Source of the DNA: Apoda limacodes
Lineage: Eukaryota > Arthropoda > Insecta > Lepidoptera > Limacodidae
Length of the DNA: 64,000 nt
Direction of reading: 5' to 3'
NCBI GenBank assembly: GCA_946406115.1
Contig: OX291544.1
Location: 682,001 to 746,000, forward strand
The position numbers and the translations under genes were made by a program. The notes below the pieces were generated by a model, which was not told where the DNA came from, made no database searches, and was given only the letters and a program-made list of their open reading frames with translations. Shown here piece after piece: positions 20,094 through 31,239 of this stretch; position 1 is the first letter of the stretch, and each line of letters opens with the position of its first letter.

Positions 20094-21390
20094 TCTATAC
20101 ATATAAAAGGCTTTGTCCTGAATGACTGATGGATCAACGCACAGCCTAAACCGCTGATCGTAGAGACCTGAAACTTGGAGGGTGTGTTCTTTGTATGACG
20201 TAGGCATCCGATAAGAAAGGATTTTCCGGAATTCTACCCCTAAGGGGGTGAAAAAGGGGGGCAAAGTTTGTATGGGACAACGTGATTCCTTAGTCAAATC
20301 TACTTCAAATTGTACATAAACCTTTTTTAACAGATTTGATGGAAGACGTGTTTTTATTTTATTGAAATTCATCCCCTAACGGTGTAAAAAAGGGGTAGAA
20401 AGTTATTTGGCGGTTATTTGCTTCGAAGTTGATATCAATATTCCTTAGTGCTTTTGATTTAAATTACATTTAATTTTGACACATGTTTGAAAACTCAATC
20501 CGATTTTATTATAATTATATTATAAAAGGTTAAACTTACTTAAAAACATAAACAACTTCAATACACTTTAAAATTGGAATGTCTCGAATGTCACCGTACT
20601 ATATTAGTACCTAATTTAAGGGGTTTCTAAGCTCAAAGAGGTTATGCGTTTCTTAGGTGTTTGATTTGTTGTGTACAATAATACTTAAAGTGTTCTTTTT
20701 CTACCTATCTTATACACATAAAATGCTTTGTCCTTAATGACTGAAGGATCAACGCACAGCCAAACAGCTGATCGTAGAGACCTGAAACTTGGAGGATGTG
20801 TTCTTTGTATGACGTAGGCATCCGATAAGATAAGGTTTTACTGAAAGGGTGAAGTGCGAGTCGGATTCACGCAATAAGGGTAAACCGATTGTAATGAAAT
20901 TTTGGTAAGTTGTTATGCGCACGCCGGGGAACGTTTCTGAATTAGCACAACCCTATTAGGTTGTTTTAAAGAAAGAAACAACGTTCGCCGGTTTAGCCAC
21001 ATTTATAAAAAGAAGAAATTGACTGGCTGACTGACTAATCGATCAATGAACAGCTGAAACCGCTGTGTCTAGAAGCATGACATTTTGCACAAACGTTCCT
21101 TAAATGACGTAAGTGTGCACTGTGTACACGGGAATTTTGGAAATTAATCCCCTAAGGGGGTAAAATATGGGTTGGCAGTTTGCATGGAAATGGCAAAAAC
21201 TCGGCTTAAACGTTAAAAATTAAGATTCACGTGATTCACCGTTTTTTTTTTAAATATTCTCTAGACGGTACAATATAGAGGATGAAAATGTGTATGAGAA
21301 TTCCGATGTTATTGTATGTAAAACAGTGAACAGTCAAAAGCTGTTCTTTTTTAAAAAGTTTACGCAGACGAAGTTGCGGGAATAAGCTAG
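20094..21390 (+). mobile_element. Helitron-like non-autonomous elements, compound
   Basis: Starts TCTATACATATAAAAGG after an A and ends GACGAAGTTGCGGGAATAAG + CTAG before a T, matching the Helitron rule (5' TC, 3' CTAG, insertion between A and T). A second 5' end, TCTTATACACATAAAATGC, with the same following sequence (CTTTGTCCTTAATGACTGA, ATCAACGCACAGCC) begins at 20708, also after an A. So at least two copies are nested or joined. Inner blocks include CCCCTAAGGGGGT. No Rep/helicase coding is present. Confidence 0.6.
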
Positions 21391-21659
21391 TAATAAATCA
21401 ATTACTATTTAAAACCGTGTACAATCTTATTTGTTATTTGTAATAATTTACACAGTTTTGAAACTCTGAGACTGCGTTCCAAGCTAATTGATTCGATGTT
21501 GTGATTTCTGTCATAGCTGATATAAAGGGTGGATACAAAAGGTTGAAGTCGGACAAAAAGTACCCTAAGTATTGGTGATGGCAAATTTTACACAAAAGAA
21601 ACATTCGTTTTATAACATAACAACAGTATTTTAAATTAAATTACAAAAAGACTGAAAAA

Positions 21660-21745
21660 AAAAATAGTATGTTCATAACTTTGATGATTCAAAAGTGTTT
21701 GTAAAAACCTAATTAGAATATAAAAAATGACTTTGACTTTGTGAG
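21660..21745 (+). repeat. LINE C 3'-terminal fragment
   Basis: ATAACTTTGATGATTCAAAAGTGTTTGTAAAAACCTAATTAG ending ATGACTTTGACTTTG: the same order and the TTTGAC repeat end as the 3' end of LINE C (24741-24830 on the minus strand). Confidence 0.65.
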
Positions 21746-21970
21746 CAATCACTTGGTCCATTATTTGAACTTGCAAAAAAATGAGTCCCGTCTGCTTATA
21801 GTTAAATATTTAGTATCTTTTAATTTTTGTTTACTTCTTGATGTTCCTTTTTCCTTTTAAAGCCCTTTATTTTGATACCCAAAACGGGTCTTGAAAAAAA
21901 AATTTTTTTTTTATCCTGGACATTAAAGCGCACATAATCCACCATTTTAATTTTTTTTTGAGAATTCTAT
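21746..21970. other. AT-rich DNA without recognised features
   Basis: Poly-T and poly-A runs only; no gene seen. Confidence 0.4.
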
Positions 21971-21972
21971 TT

Positions 21973-22115
21973 GTCACTTTATGTACCTAGTGTCACTTTA
22001 TGTACCTAGTGTCACTTTATGTACCTAGTGTCACTTTATGTACCTAGTGTCACTTTATCTACCTAGTGTCACTTTATGTACCTAGTGTCACTTTATGTAC
22101 CTAGTGTCACTTTAA
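21973..22115. repeat. 19-bp minisatellite, about 7.5 copies
   Basis: Unit TGTCACTTTATGTACCTAG repeated head-to-tail seven times plus a partial unit, nearly identical copies (one ATCTACC variant). Confidence 0.95.
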
Positions 22116-22425
22116 CAATAAAGACTAATCTAACGACTCCTCTTAAGTTAAAAGCCATCAAGCCATTTAGGCTACAGAGCGTGTCAAAGAAATAGAAGGT
22201 CCAACCGTTCTAATGCAGAACCCTACGTGTAACAATAGTGTAAGTGTTTAGTATTCATTTGCAATAAAAATAGAAATTGAGTCTCAGTTTTTATTTTATA
22301 ATGGACCACGGCTCGTTATAATAAGGATCCGAATATTTCTGAGTTAAAACGCAAATTAAATGCTGCCTCGAGGTTCAGTAAGAAAGCAACTGCCAGAGCA
22401 AAATTCCTATTCATCGGCAAAATAG

Positions 22426-23493
22426 GTGGGCGACTTGCGAGCTATCCTTCTGGGAGTCGTGCTTTCTGGTCGCTTGCCAAAGCTGCCGAAGGGAACTTTT
22501 GCCAGTCGTCGTTACCACCACTGCAAAAGACCGATGGTGACTTGGCCCATAGTGCTAAAGAGAAAGCCGATCTACTGGTCAGTCTCTTTTGTCTCGAACT
22601 CGAACATGAACGATGAAGGCGCTGTACCACCTACTATACCGTGGTGCGGTAAGACCATGCCGGAAATCTCCATAACGCAGCGGGAGTTCAGGCGGGCGTT
22701 GCTTTCTCTAGACGTTCATAAGTCGAGTGGGCCAGACGGTATACCATCAGTGGTGCTTAAGCAGTGTGCTCCTGAGTTATGTCCTGTACTCACGCGCCTC
22801 TTCGCGCTTTCCTACCACACTAGGCAATTTCCGTCTTCATGGAAGACTGCGAATGTGCACCCGGTGCCCAAAAAGGGCGATAGATCAGATCCATCGAATT
22901 ACAGGCCTATCTCTATTACCTCTCTCCTCTCTAAGGTGATGGAGCGTGTGATCAACACACAGCTTCTAAGATACCTAGAAGTACACGATCTGGTCAGTGA
23001 CCGTCAATATGGCTTTCGACACGGTCGGTCCACTTGTGACCTTCTAGTGTATCTCACACACAGATGGGCACTAGCCATCGAGAGTCAGGGGAAGGCATTG
23101 GCATGTAGCCTAGACATAGCGAAGGCGTTCGATCGGGTCTGGCACCGGGGTCTTCTATCGAAGTTGCCATTTTACGGAGTGTCCGAGGGTTTGTGCAAAT
23201 CGGTGGCTAGCTTTTTGTCCGGCAGACGCATACGAGCCGTAGTTGACGGTAGTTGCTCTGATAGCATGGACATTAATGCTGGTGTCCCGCAAGGCTCTGT
23301 GCTGTCTCCTACGCTGTTTCTACTGCGCATCAATGATATGTTGGAAATCAACAACATACATTGCTTTGCAGATGACAGTACTGGAGACGCTTTTTACACG
23401 GGTCGTGCAAACATCCTTCGTTCCGTTGCGGAGGAAAACTTGTGTCTCAAATCGAGACCACACTGTCCCAGGTCTCTGACTGGGGACGGGTAA
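22426..23493 (+). pseudogene. LINE A copy 2 reverse transcriptase
   Basis: A 355-codon frame with the full RT motif order: VRRALLSLDVHKSSGPDGIP-like block (here FRRALLSL), VHPVPKKGDRSDPSNYRPIS, LVSDRQYGFRHGRSTCDLL, SLDIAKAFDRVWHRGLLSK, AGVPQGSVLSPTLFLLRIND and the catalytic box as CFADDSTGD (Y to F). Near 23435 a 10-base segment present in copy 1 (between two AAC triplets) is missing, which shifts the frame and ends this ORF at 23493; the thumb continues in another frame. So the RT is broken but only mildly decayed. Confidence 0.85.
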
Positions 23494-24245
23494 ACTTGGT
23501 CCGATTCAACCCTACAAAGACACAAGTGTGCGCGTTCACCGCTAAGAAAACTCCATTCACTGTAGTCCCATAATTCCAGAACACTCCCCTCTCCATCTCC
23601 AAGAGTATTGGGATCCTTGGTGTCGACATCTCCAGCGATGTTCAGTTCCGAGATCATTTACAAGATAAGGTGAAGCTGGCGTCCAAAAAACTTGGTGTAC
23701 TCAACAGAGCGAAGCAGTACTTCACGTCGGGGCAAAGGTTGTTACTTTACAGGTCGCAAGTTCGGCCCCATATGGAGTACTGCTGCCATCTCTGGGCAGG
23801 TGCACCCGGATACCAGCTTGGCCCTTTTAACTCGGTTCAACGACGGGCTGTGAGAATTGTCGACAATTCCAAACTCACTTGCGGTATCGAGCCCTTAAGT
23901 CTGAGGAGAGACTTTGCCTCACTGTGTGTGTTCTACCGCTTGTACAATGGTTTGTGTTCTGAAGAATTGTTCGAAATGATGCCCACGACTACTTTCTACC
24001 ATCGCACCGCTCGCCATCGGCAGGGAATTCATTCTCACACTTTAGAACCTAAATGGTCGCGTACAGTGCGGTTTCAGAGAAACTTCCTCCCGCGAAGGCT
24101 TAAGTTGTGGAATGAGCTCCCTGCCAAGGTGTTCTGCAAGGACTACAATATGGAGTTCTTCAAGAAAGAAGTTATTAGATTTCTGAAGGGTCGGCAACGC
24201 GCAAGTGATACCCCTGGTGTTGCAAGCGTCCATAGGCTAGGGTGA
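23494..24245 (+). pseudogene. LINE A copy 2 RT thumb and C-terminal region
   Basis: After the frameshift the reading continues VRFNPTKTQVCAFTAKK, a TAA at 23571 and GILGVDISSDVQ. It then runs into a 191-codon open frame (23670-24245) with LNRAKQYFTSGQRLLLYRSQ, PHMEYCCHLWAGAPGYQL, LWNELPAKVFCKDYNMEFFK and KKEVIRFLKGRQ. This C-terminal block is the part most often retained in the truncated copies elsewhere in the window. Confidence 0.8.
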
Positions 24246-24302
24246 CCGCTTACCATCAGGCGGACCGGAAGCTTGTTTGCCACCTTAGTGGTATAAAAAA
24301 AA

Positions 24303-24740
24303 AGAAAAAAGGTACGTATATGTATAAACAGGTAGGTATATGTATGAAGAGGTACGTATATGTATGAACAGGTAGGTATATGTATGAACAGGTAAGTATA
24401 TGCATCAACAGGTAGGTATATGTATGAACAGGTAGGTATATGTATGAACAGGTAAGTATATGCATCAACAGGTAGGTATATGTATGAACAGGTAGGTATA
24501 TGTATGAACAGGTAAGTATATGTATGAACAGGTAGGTATATGTATGAACAGGTAGGTATATGTATGAACAGGTAGGTATATGTATGAAGAGGTACGTATA
24601 TGTATGAACAGGTAGGTATATATATGAACAGGTAAGTATATGTATGAATAGGCAGGTATATGTATGAACAGGTAGGTATATGTATGAACAGGTACGTATA
24701 TCTATGAACAGGTAGGTATATGTATGAAGAGGTACGTATA
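24303..24740. repeat. 20-bp minisatellite, left arm
   Basis: Unit GGTAGGTATATGTATGAACA repeated about 21 times, variants GGTACG, GGTAAG and ATGCATCAACA. The same unit resumes at 26287 after LINE C. The 209-codon minus-strand ORF over it is a by-product. Confidence 0.95.
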
Positions 24741-25047
24741 GTCAAAGTCAAAGACAAAAATGGTTTATTCAAATAAGGATTTTACAATCACTTTTGAATC
24801 GTCAAAGTTATAAAATATTATTTTTTGAACCCTCCCACCTTCCCGCCGGTTCACAATGTTGTTGATTTCTACCGAGAAGAATCCGGCAAGAAACTCGATA
24901 GTTACTCTTTTAAAAACACTATCAATAATACAAATAAACTAAAAAACAATTAATGTTTTAAATAAAAAATTTTTAGTCGTACAATTTTATGTTATTTCCA
25001 TTTTAATTTGGTTTACCTATGCATCCTGTAATTGAGCATCATCAGTC

Positions 25048-25670
25048 CTAAGGATTTTTATCATTTACATAGTCTGAAATATTGTAGTATGCCTTTTTAC
25101 AAAGTACCTGCTTGATAAAAGATTTAAATTTACTTATTGATAGATTTTGAATTTTGTTGGGAACTTTGTTGTAAAAGTATATACATTGCCCCATAAAAGA
25201 CTTACTTATTTTGTGTAGACGTGTATCATGCACCAACAGCTTATTTTTACTTCTAGTATTTAATTTGTGAACGTCACTTTTTTTGCTGAAACTATTGATA
25301 TTTTTATGTACATATAAAAGATTTACATATATGTACTGCGACACTAAAGTTAAAATTTTTACTTCCCTAAACCTATCCCTCAGAGATATCCTAGATCCTA
25401 ATTTATAAATAGCACGAATTGCCTTTTTTCGTAACAAAAATATTGTATTTACATCAGCAGCGCTACCCCACAATAGGATACCATATGTCATTAAACTATG
25501 GAAATAGCTAAAATATACTATTTTTGCAGTGTCGACATCGGTCAATTGTCTTATTTTCTTGATCGCATACACAGCAGAGCTAAGTTTTTTTGGCTAGGTT
25601 ATGAATATGAGGACCCCATTGAAGTTTGGAGTCCAGCGTTATGCCAAGAAAGACTGTTGAATTAACAAGT
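25048..25670 (-). pseudogene. LINE C C-terminal region
   Basis: Minus-strand frame 25572-25048 (174 codons) begins YAIKKIRQLTDVDTAKIVYF and holds LMTYGILLWGSAADVN, the conserved post-RT block, then KKAIRAIYKLG and FYNKVPNKIQNLSISKFKSF. Upstream, GITLDSKLQWGPHI can be read in a shifted frame at about 25600-25650. Normal end of a CR1/jockey-type ORF2. Confidence 0.75.
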
Positions 25671-26248
25671 TCTAATTGCTCGCCATTAATATTAATACAT
25701 GTCTGTCTCTGACTAACATTTGGTAATGTAAATTTTTCTGACTAACATTTGGTAATGTAAAGGTTTTTTTTTCAATAAGTAACAAATTATTAGCGTTAAA
25801 CCAATTTACAATTTTAGAAAGGGCATCATTTAATTCATTATAACGTGTCTGTCGTCTCTTAACTTTAAAAAGCAAAGAGGTGTCATCAGCAAATAAGACA
25901 ATTTCATGGTTTTTTACATTATATGGGAGATCATTAATGTAAATAAGAAATAGAAAAGGACCTAAAATTGAGCCCTGAGGGACTCCTATAGTGACTGCTG
26001 ATCCCGAAGCTTTCACCATTGACATCTATTTTCTGTACTCTCCTACCCATATAGGATGTCAAAAGGTCGAGAGCTTTGCCTCTAATACCATATTGATGTA
26101 GCTTCCTGATGAGATTTTCATGTTGAACACAGTCAAATGCCTTAGATAAATCACAAAACACTCCAAGGGCGTCATGCGAATCCTCCCAGGCGTTATATAT
26201 ATTTTTTAATAGTGCCACTCCTGCATCGGTTGTGGAACGGCCTTTCAT
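25671..26248 (-). pseudogene. LINE C reverse transcriptase (palm)
   Basis: Two minus-strand frames: 26248-25934 with KGRSTTDAGVALLKNIYNAW, VFCDLSKAFDCVQHENLI and KIDVNGESFGIS; then, after a frameshift, 26025-25672 with VTIGVPQGSILGPFLFLIYI and the catalytic box LFADDTSLLF, thumb INWFNANNLLL-type. A 29-base direct duplication (two copies of ACTAACATTTGGTAATGTAAA on the plus strand, 25708 and 25737) shifts the frame just after the thumb. Confidence 0.8.
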
Positions 26249-26286
26249 AAAGCCAAACTGTTTACTACTAAGTAGCTCATTAATAC

Positions 26287-26360
26287 AGATATATGTATAA
26301 ACAGGTAGGTATATGTATGAACAGGTAAGGTATATGTATGAACAGGTAGGTATATGTCTA
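26287..26360. repeat. 20-bp minisatellite, right arm
   Basis: About 3.5 units of the same GGTAGGTATATGTATGAACA repeat seen at 24303-24740, separated from them by LINE C. Confidence 0.9.
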
Positions 26361-26766
26361 AGAGTTCTAATATAACTGTAGGTAAAACCGTAAAATGTTA
26401 AAAACTTTCTTTTTTACTCGACGCGTCCGGCGGAGTCGCGGATAGACGCTGGTGTAATTTAATAATAGATCAATAAGCATAAACAAGTATTATTACTTAT
26501 TGTTATTGCTCGGGTCTATCTGCAAGTTGAAGTCCGTATTTAATGTCCAAATGTATCTATCGCTCTGACCCATAAATCAACAGAAGGAGTTCCCCACGAC
26601 CGTGCAGCGTATCTCGGCTTCCGGACTGCGGCGGAGTCTTTCTCTAGGGAATACTAAACGATTAATTGAGATGTACCGTTCGGCGCGCCCTGAAGCCTGC
26701 CGCCTGCCGCCTAGCGCCTGTTGCCTTACAATGTCCGTATTCCGTGTTCCGCAGTCTGATTAGCGA
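26361..26766. other. Unassigned DNA
   Basis: No gene or known element recognised. GC-richer patches at 26415-26450 and 26680-26730 (a CCTGCCGCC-like repetition). Confidence 0.3.
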
Positions 26767-27072
26767 CTAGATTTTGCCCGCGGCTCCTCCCGCTATAAAT
26801 TTTTTATCGGCGTGGGATTCATACGGCAACTCCTTGAATATACTAAAGACGTTTGTTATAGCTATAGCAGCAGCTATTGTTCGTTCATGGAATATGGTTA
26901 TAGTTACTCCTGTGGGAACTTTTTAATTTTCCGGAATGATAAATGCCTGTCTTATTTTAGGACCTAACCTACACATGTGCCTAGTTTCATCCAGATTCAT
27001 CCAGTGGCCGCAGCGTGATTGAGTAACAAATAACCAAACATCCAAATTTTCGCATTTATAATATTAATGAGA
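26767..27072 (-). mobile_element. Helitron-like non-autonomous element (306 bp)
   Basis: On the minus strand it starts TCTCATTAATATTATAAATG after an A and ends GCGGGCAAAAT + CTAG before a T, the Helitron TC...CTAG layout with A/T insertion. A full-length plus-strand relative is at 39896-40372. Non-coding. Confidence 0.65.
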
Positions 27073-27084
27073 TAGCTGGTTATT

Positions 27085-27355
27085 TATAAATTTTTTCAAC
27101 GGTTCCACCCGCCCTAAATTTGGTTATCGGCGTGGGATTCTTACGTCAACTCCTTAATTATACTAATGAAGTTTGCTATAGCAAGCTATAGTTCGTTTAA
27201 GCTCGGTTATAGTTTTATTGCGGGAATTTCTGAATTTCAGGCGATAATAACTATCCTATGTTCTGCCCTGGGATGGCATCCGTACATGTATGAGTGACTT
27301 ATGAAGTAACAAACAGACATACAAATAAACTTTCGCATTTATCATATTTATGGTA
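27085..27355 (-). repeat. Partial second copy of the same Helitron-like family
   Basis: Repeats the internal order of the neighbour (TATCGGCGTGGGATTC, ACTCCTTAATTATACTAA, AGCTATAGTTCG, ACTTTCGCATTTATCATATT) but lacks clean ends. Confidence 0.55.
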
Positions 27356-27825
27356 CATAAACGATTGTCTGTGTGCGGTAGTTGGCACTTTGGTGCACGG
27401 TCGGTCGGCGCACAACAATGCAGTCTGGATGACAAGCGTTCGGAACATCGTCGCTGTTTCTTGCAATTCTATAGAGATTTAATTGCACGTCTTAAGTGTA
27501 ATAAATTCCCGCGGTGTGATCAATAGCTAAGTAATTAATGAAAATAACCAATTCTTACAGTTTCTAATAAGGAATTTATAGCCGAGGAATGCGCATCCCG
27601 TTCCCGTTACGAATACCCGACATAGAGAAGATCACAATTAGTTTAAACTTATCGCATCTTGTGTAGAGGGTCTCCGACAACTCGGGGCTAAGTTGCATTC
27701 TTTTATCGCAAACGATATTCAAAGTTCAGCAAAGTCGGGCTTGCTCAGTTATTGAATGGGTAACCGTCCAGACTAGGGGCATATTTTTCTAAGCTGCGTC
27801 GTGCTTCGGGGGCCAAGTGATAAAA
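27356..27825. other. Unassigned DNA
   Basis: No gene or repeat can be supported. Confidence 0.3.
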
Positions 27826-27963
27826 TCTGCAGCTTCTAAGATACTTTGAAAAACACGAATTGGTCAGCGACCACTTATCACCGTCCCTTAAACACCGATG
27901 GGCACTAGGCATTTAGAGTCAGGGGGAATTATTGGCAGGTAGCCTAGACCTTGCGAAGGTGTT
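27826..27963 (+). pseudogene. LINE A internal RT scrap
   Basis: Matches LINE A RT DNA in order: CAGCTTCTAAGATAC, GGTCAGCGACC, CGATGGGCACTAGGCA, GAGTCAGGGGGA and GGCAGGTAGCCTAGAC. The stretch before the catalytic SLDIAKAF block is partly deleted. No open frame; older than copies 1 and 2 by appearance. Confidence 0.6.
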
Positions 27964-28640
27964 ATCATATACACCTACAGAATGGAAAATAAAAAAAACT
28001 ATACCTAAATCAAAATCTATTTGCAATTCGTGTAAACATAACCTAACTTTACTTTATGTTCATGTTTTTCTGGTAATTTAATCATAAATCATTAAAATAC
28101 TTACATGATTACCCTAATTGTTACATTCTTTAACTGGTTTTCAAATCACGACACTGATTAAACCTAAAATCTACAAAAATTCAAATTTACGTAACATATA
28201 TGTTGCATCACAGAGTACAACGTTGTGTTGCATAGTAGCCTTGGGTAACTCCAGACATAACTATATCTTTGGATATATATCCGAGGCCGGGTATGTTACA
28301 ACTCCTTCACTTTGCGTGAAATAATACATGTAGTTTTTAGTATCACTTCTGCTTAGTGACGGGCGGGTGTATATCGGTTAGAAAAATATAACATAGATAT
28401 CAAATAGTATCTATCTATAACAAACGAGGGATATATTAAGCGGATATGGATATGCGAAGCGGATACATATCTTTAATCGGAATGATATGTGACATATCTA
28501 ATCTTTGTCCGGAGTTACTTAGCCCATAGCTATTACATAGACTACAAAGCGAAATACGCGGGTCAAGGTCATTTTTATTAATACGAATTGCCAATAGATA
28601 GATTTTTACTAAGCCTTAGAAATGAGAACAGTGAAAGTCG
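27964..28640. other. Unassigned AT-rich DNA
   Basis: No recognised gene. A 68-codon ORF (28118-28324) has no recognisable domain. Confidence 0.3.
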
Positions 28641-29486
28641 TTTAACGTAGGAGTACTGCTAAAACTGTTGTTAATGTTGAAATGTGTTATGATCCAGTAC
28701 TCTTTAATATTTATCTTAATGACTTATGCTCAAAAATAGGTAAAATAATAGGCCATACTGATGACATAGTTTTACTTTTTAGTTAAAAAGATTGGGTCAC
28801 AGCCACCAAAGAAACGGAGAAAGGTCTTTTTGGAGCAAAAAGTGGTTAACCCGTAACTTGTTGTCCGCAAACCAAGAAAAAACTTTCATCACGTGCTTCT
28901 TCCTAACGATGTCCGGAAAATCTAAAACTAACATATATCCATGTGTGTAGTACACATGTCGAAATACTAACGAACAAATAGGCAAATGTAAAGTGTTGAA
29001 AAAAGTATAAAGCATGACATATCTTGGTGTTATTATAGAACATCATCTTAGATGGGATACACACGTTGAATCGATCATCAAGAGATTAAGAAAATTAATT
29101 TACGTATATGCTGAATTAAGGAACATAATATGCATTAATACAAATAAAGAAATATACTATGCGTTAACTCAGTCACTCTTGTTATAAGAAATAGTAGCAT
29201 GGGGTCATGTGGGGTACTGTAATGGAAAAACTCAATAAAGCCTAAAAGTTAAATAAATTATAAATACCGCCAACCTACACGTGAAACATCACCATGGCAT
29301 AAATATGAATTTTCTTATGGTATAAGAAAAGCTAAAGCTAAAATATTTAGTCGACGACATATCATAAATATTGCTCCTCGCCTATATTACTTGTTACCAG
29401 AGTAAGTTACTAAAATTATAGATGAAAAGACAACAATAAACAATAAAACTAATATCGTCAAATTTATATATTCAAAACCATAACTT
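28641..29486 (+). pseudogene. LINE D, heavily decayed RT and C-terminal region
   Basis: Plus-strand scraps in shifting frames: DPVLFNIYLNDLCSKIGK, with the catalytic box changed to HTDD in GHTDDIVLLF (28740-28770), then MTYLGVIIEHHLRWDTHV and VYAELRNIICINTNKEIYYA (29013-29175). RRHIINIAPRLYYLLPE and NIVKFIYSKP follow near 29350-29480. This is the order palm, thumb, C-terminus of a LINE ORF2. Many stops and frameshifts. Confidence 0.6.
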
Positions 29487-29487
29487 T

Positions 29488-30268
29488 TTTTTTCTGAACC
29501 GACTACGCAGTTGACTATGAAGCCGACGAACCCGGGGACGTCCGGCGTCGTGTTAGGGGGCCGTTAGTACGTGCCGAGGCCGCCTTACAATAGTTTTTCG
29601 AATTCCGTGGAATGGCACGGCCGAAGAGTAAGAGGGAGATGGTCGCGGAGAATGGCAGAGCTTTGTCGGGATTCACTTCGATTCTCCATTTCCGGAACCA
29701 TTCGCCTAGGGCGGTGATTGCGGATTGGAGTCTCTTAGTGATTCAACTCACTTGCCTATCGGTGGTATAAATAGCGGTATCGTCCGCGAAGAGGGCTAAT
29801 TGGGTACCTATCGTTTTAGGGATATCGTTTATCTACAGAAGGCACAAGATAGGGGCGAGCACGGGTCCTTGCGGGACTCCTGCTTCTATGAGACGGGGAA
29901 GATAGAGTGCCTTCGACTCTATAGCGAAAGCTGTGGTTCGACAAATAGTCTCGTATGATGAGCACGAGGCGGTCTGGCAACTGATAGTTGTACAGTTTAT
30001 AAATTAAACCGTTGTTCCAGACTTTGTCTAAAGCTTTCTTTACATCGATGAAGACGTGTGACGGGGCTTACCTAATACTGGTTGAAAGCCAATGAGAGAC
30101 TTGGTGGACGCACGAGTGTTTGGAGCGCAAGCCAAACTGCTCGTCGATTAAGATGACTCTGGAGACTTTAGCGTTCCGTGGGCGAGCGAGGAGGAGACGT
30201 TCGTAAAGTTTACCAAGGGCCTTTAGTAAATTTATAGGGCGGTAGGAGGACGGCTCTTTAACTACTGT
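29488..30268 (-). pseudogene. LINE E, reverse transcriptase part and A-tail
   Basis: Minus-strand RT of a jockey-type LINE: VVKEPSSYRPINLLKALGK, LLARPRNAKVSRVILIDEQF, a frameshift near 30068, then AGVPQGPVLAPILCLL, INDIPKTIGTQ and the catalytic box LFADDTAIYT near 29780-29810. EWFRKWRIEVNPDKALPF and LLLFGRAIPRNSK follow. A T-run at 29488-29497 on the plus strand is the A-tail. The sequence upstream of the palm is absent: at 30268-30270 it abuts gypsy element F. Confidence 0.75.
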
Positions 30269-30269
30269 A

Positions 30270-30770
30270 CCTGAATTTAGAAAACTAGCAATCTTATTGA
30301 ATTTAATTGGTGATGACGCTCTTTCCTTATATAACATTTTTAGGTTCGAAGACAAAACTCCAAAATTAGAGACAGTATTGGCAAAATTTAACGAATATTG
30401 TTATCCTTAACAAAATGTCTTACATTTTCGATTCAAAGGTCAGAGTAACTTAAAGGGGGTGCAAGGGAAAGTTTTTTCTCAGCGCCCCCTTTTGTACACC
30501 CCAACCGATTCAAATTCTTCAATAGTAACCAGCAACATGGTGAACAATTCGAACATTTTCTTACAGATGTTAAGATGTTAGCAAATGATTGCCAGTTTTG
30601 TGTTACCTGTAAGGAATCAATGATTCGTGACAGGCTTGTCTTAGGAACAATAGACAGTGAATCACAGGAACAGCTAATAAAAAAAGGAGACCCACATCTA
30701 GAAAATGTAGTCACAATGTTTAGAGTGTCAAGCTTAAATTAGAGTCATCCGTGATATTAGAAAATCCGAA
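30270..30770 (+). pseudogene. gag of element F, partial
   Basis: LLNLIGDDALSLYNIFRFED and TVLAKFNEYCYP show the middle of a gypsy gag. About 80 bases (30430-30510) then interrupt the frame with G- and C-runs. After that CCTGCAAGG-adjacent sequence reads QHGEQFEHFLTDVKMLANDC, MIRDRLVLGTIDSESQEQ and KGDPHLENVVTMFR. The N-terminal part is lost. Confidence 0.65.
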
Positions 30771-30884
30771 GTGAATGCAGTGTTGCAGCGCAAAGGAAAT
30801 CAAAATGACATAACAGAATCTAAGGTGAACACAGTATTACAAAATAAAGGAAAACAGTCTGTTTTTACACAGAAAAAACCACGT

Positions 30885-31200
30885 TTAAAATGTGGATACC
30901 AACACCGATATGCTCAAATGCTCAGTGTCCAGCCTATAATAAAACTTGTGCAAAATTTAAAGCAAAGAACCACTTCGCTACAATGTGTAGCAGTAACATG
31001 GTAAAAACTGTAAATGAAGCTAATATTGAATTTCAACCAGATTATTGTTGTGGTGCAATTTCATCAAATTATTTTAAAACTGATTTTGTGGGATGGTATC
31101 AAGACTTGATAATATGTGATAAGAAAATAAGATTTAAACTTGACCCAGGTTCTGATGTTAGCATAATTCCCATTAAAATTTTTAACACTTTTGCAGTTTA
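30885..31200 (+). pseudogene. Zinc knuckle and protease of element F
   Basis: In alternating frames KCGYQHRYAQ and CPAYNKTCAKFKAKNHFATM give a C..H..C-type knuckle. The frame 30890-31201 then continues through YCCGAISSNYF to KIRFKLDPGSDVSIIPIKIF, a retropepsin active site in which the usual D(S/T)G reads DPGSD. Gag cleavage would require this aspartate; the copy is frame-broken. Confidence 0.65.
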
Positions 31201-31239
31201 ATAAAACATCAGCCATCTTAGAAAGTTGGAATGGGTACA

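Larger units (their letters stand above)
22305..24302 (+). mobile_element. LINE A copy 2, 5'-truncated
   Basis: Starts abruptly at TGGACCACGGCTCGTTATAA, matching position 5353 of copy 1, and runs through to the A-rich 3' end. It lacks the endonuclease. It spans the point where LINE B entered copy 1, with ...GCTTTCTCTAGACGTTCATAAG... intact, and so serves as the empty-site reference. A 20-bp minisatellite follows its A-tail directly. Confidence 0.85.
24741..26286 (-). mobile_element. LINE C, 5'-truncated, inserted in the minisatellite
   Basis: A minus-strand jockey/CR1-type LINE whose 3' end (a TTTGAC repeat after AATAAACCATTTTTG) lies at 24741 and whose truncated 5' end lies at about 26286. 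Minisatellite units flank both sides, so it inserted into the array. Coding is RT palm to C-terminus only. Other fragments of the family are at 21660-21745 and 51070-51245. Confidence 0.8.

Noticed and set aside
24143..24772. 209-codon minus-strand ORF with repetitive YLP/YTYLF pattern
   Set aside because: It is the translation of the 20-bp minisatellite joined to LINE A antisense.
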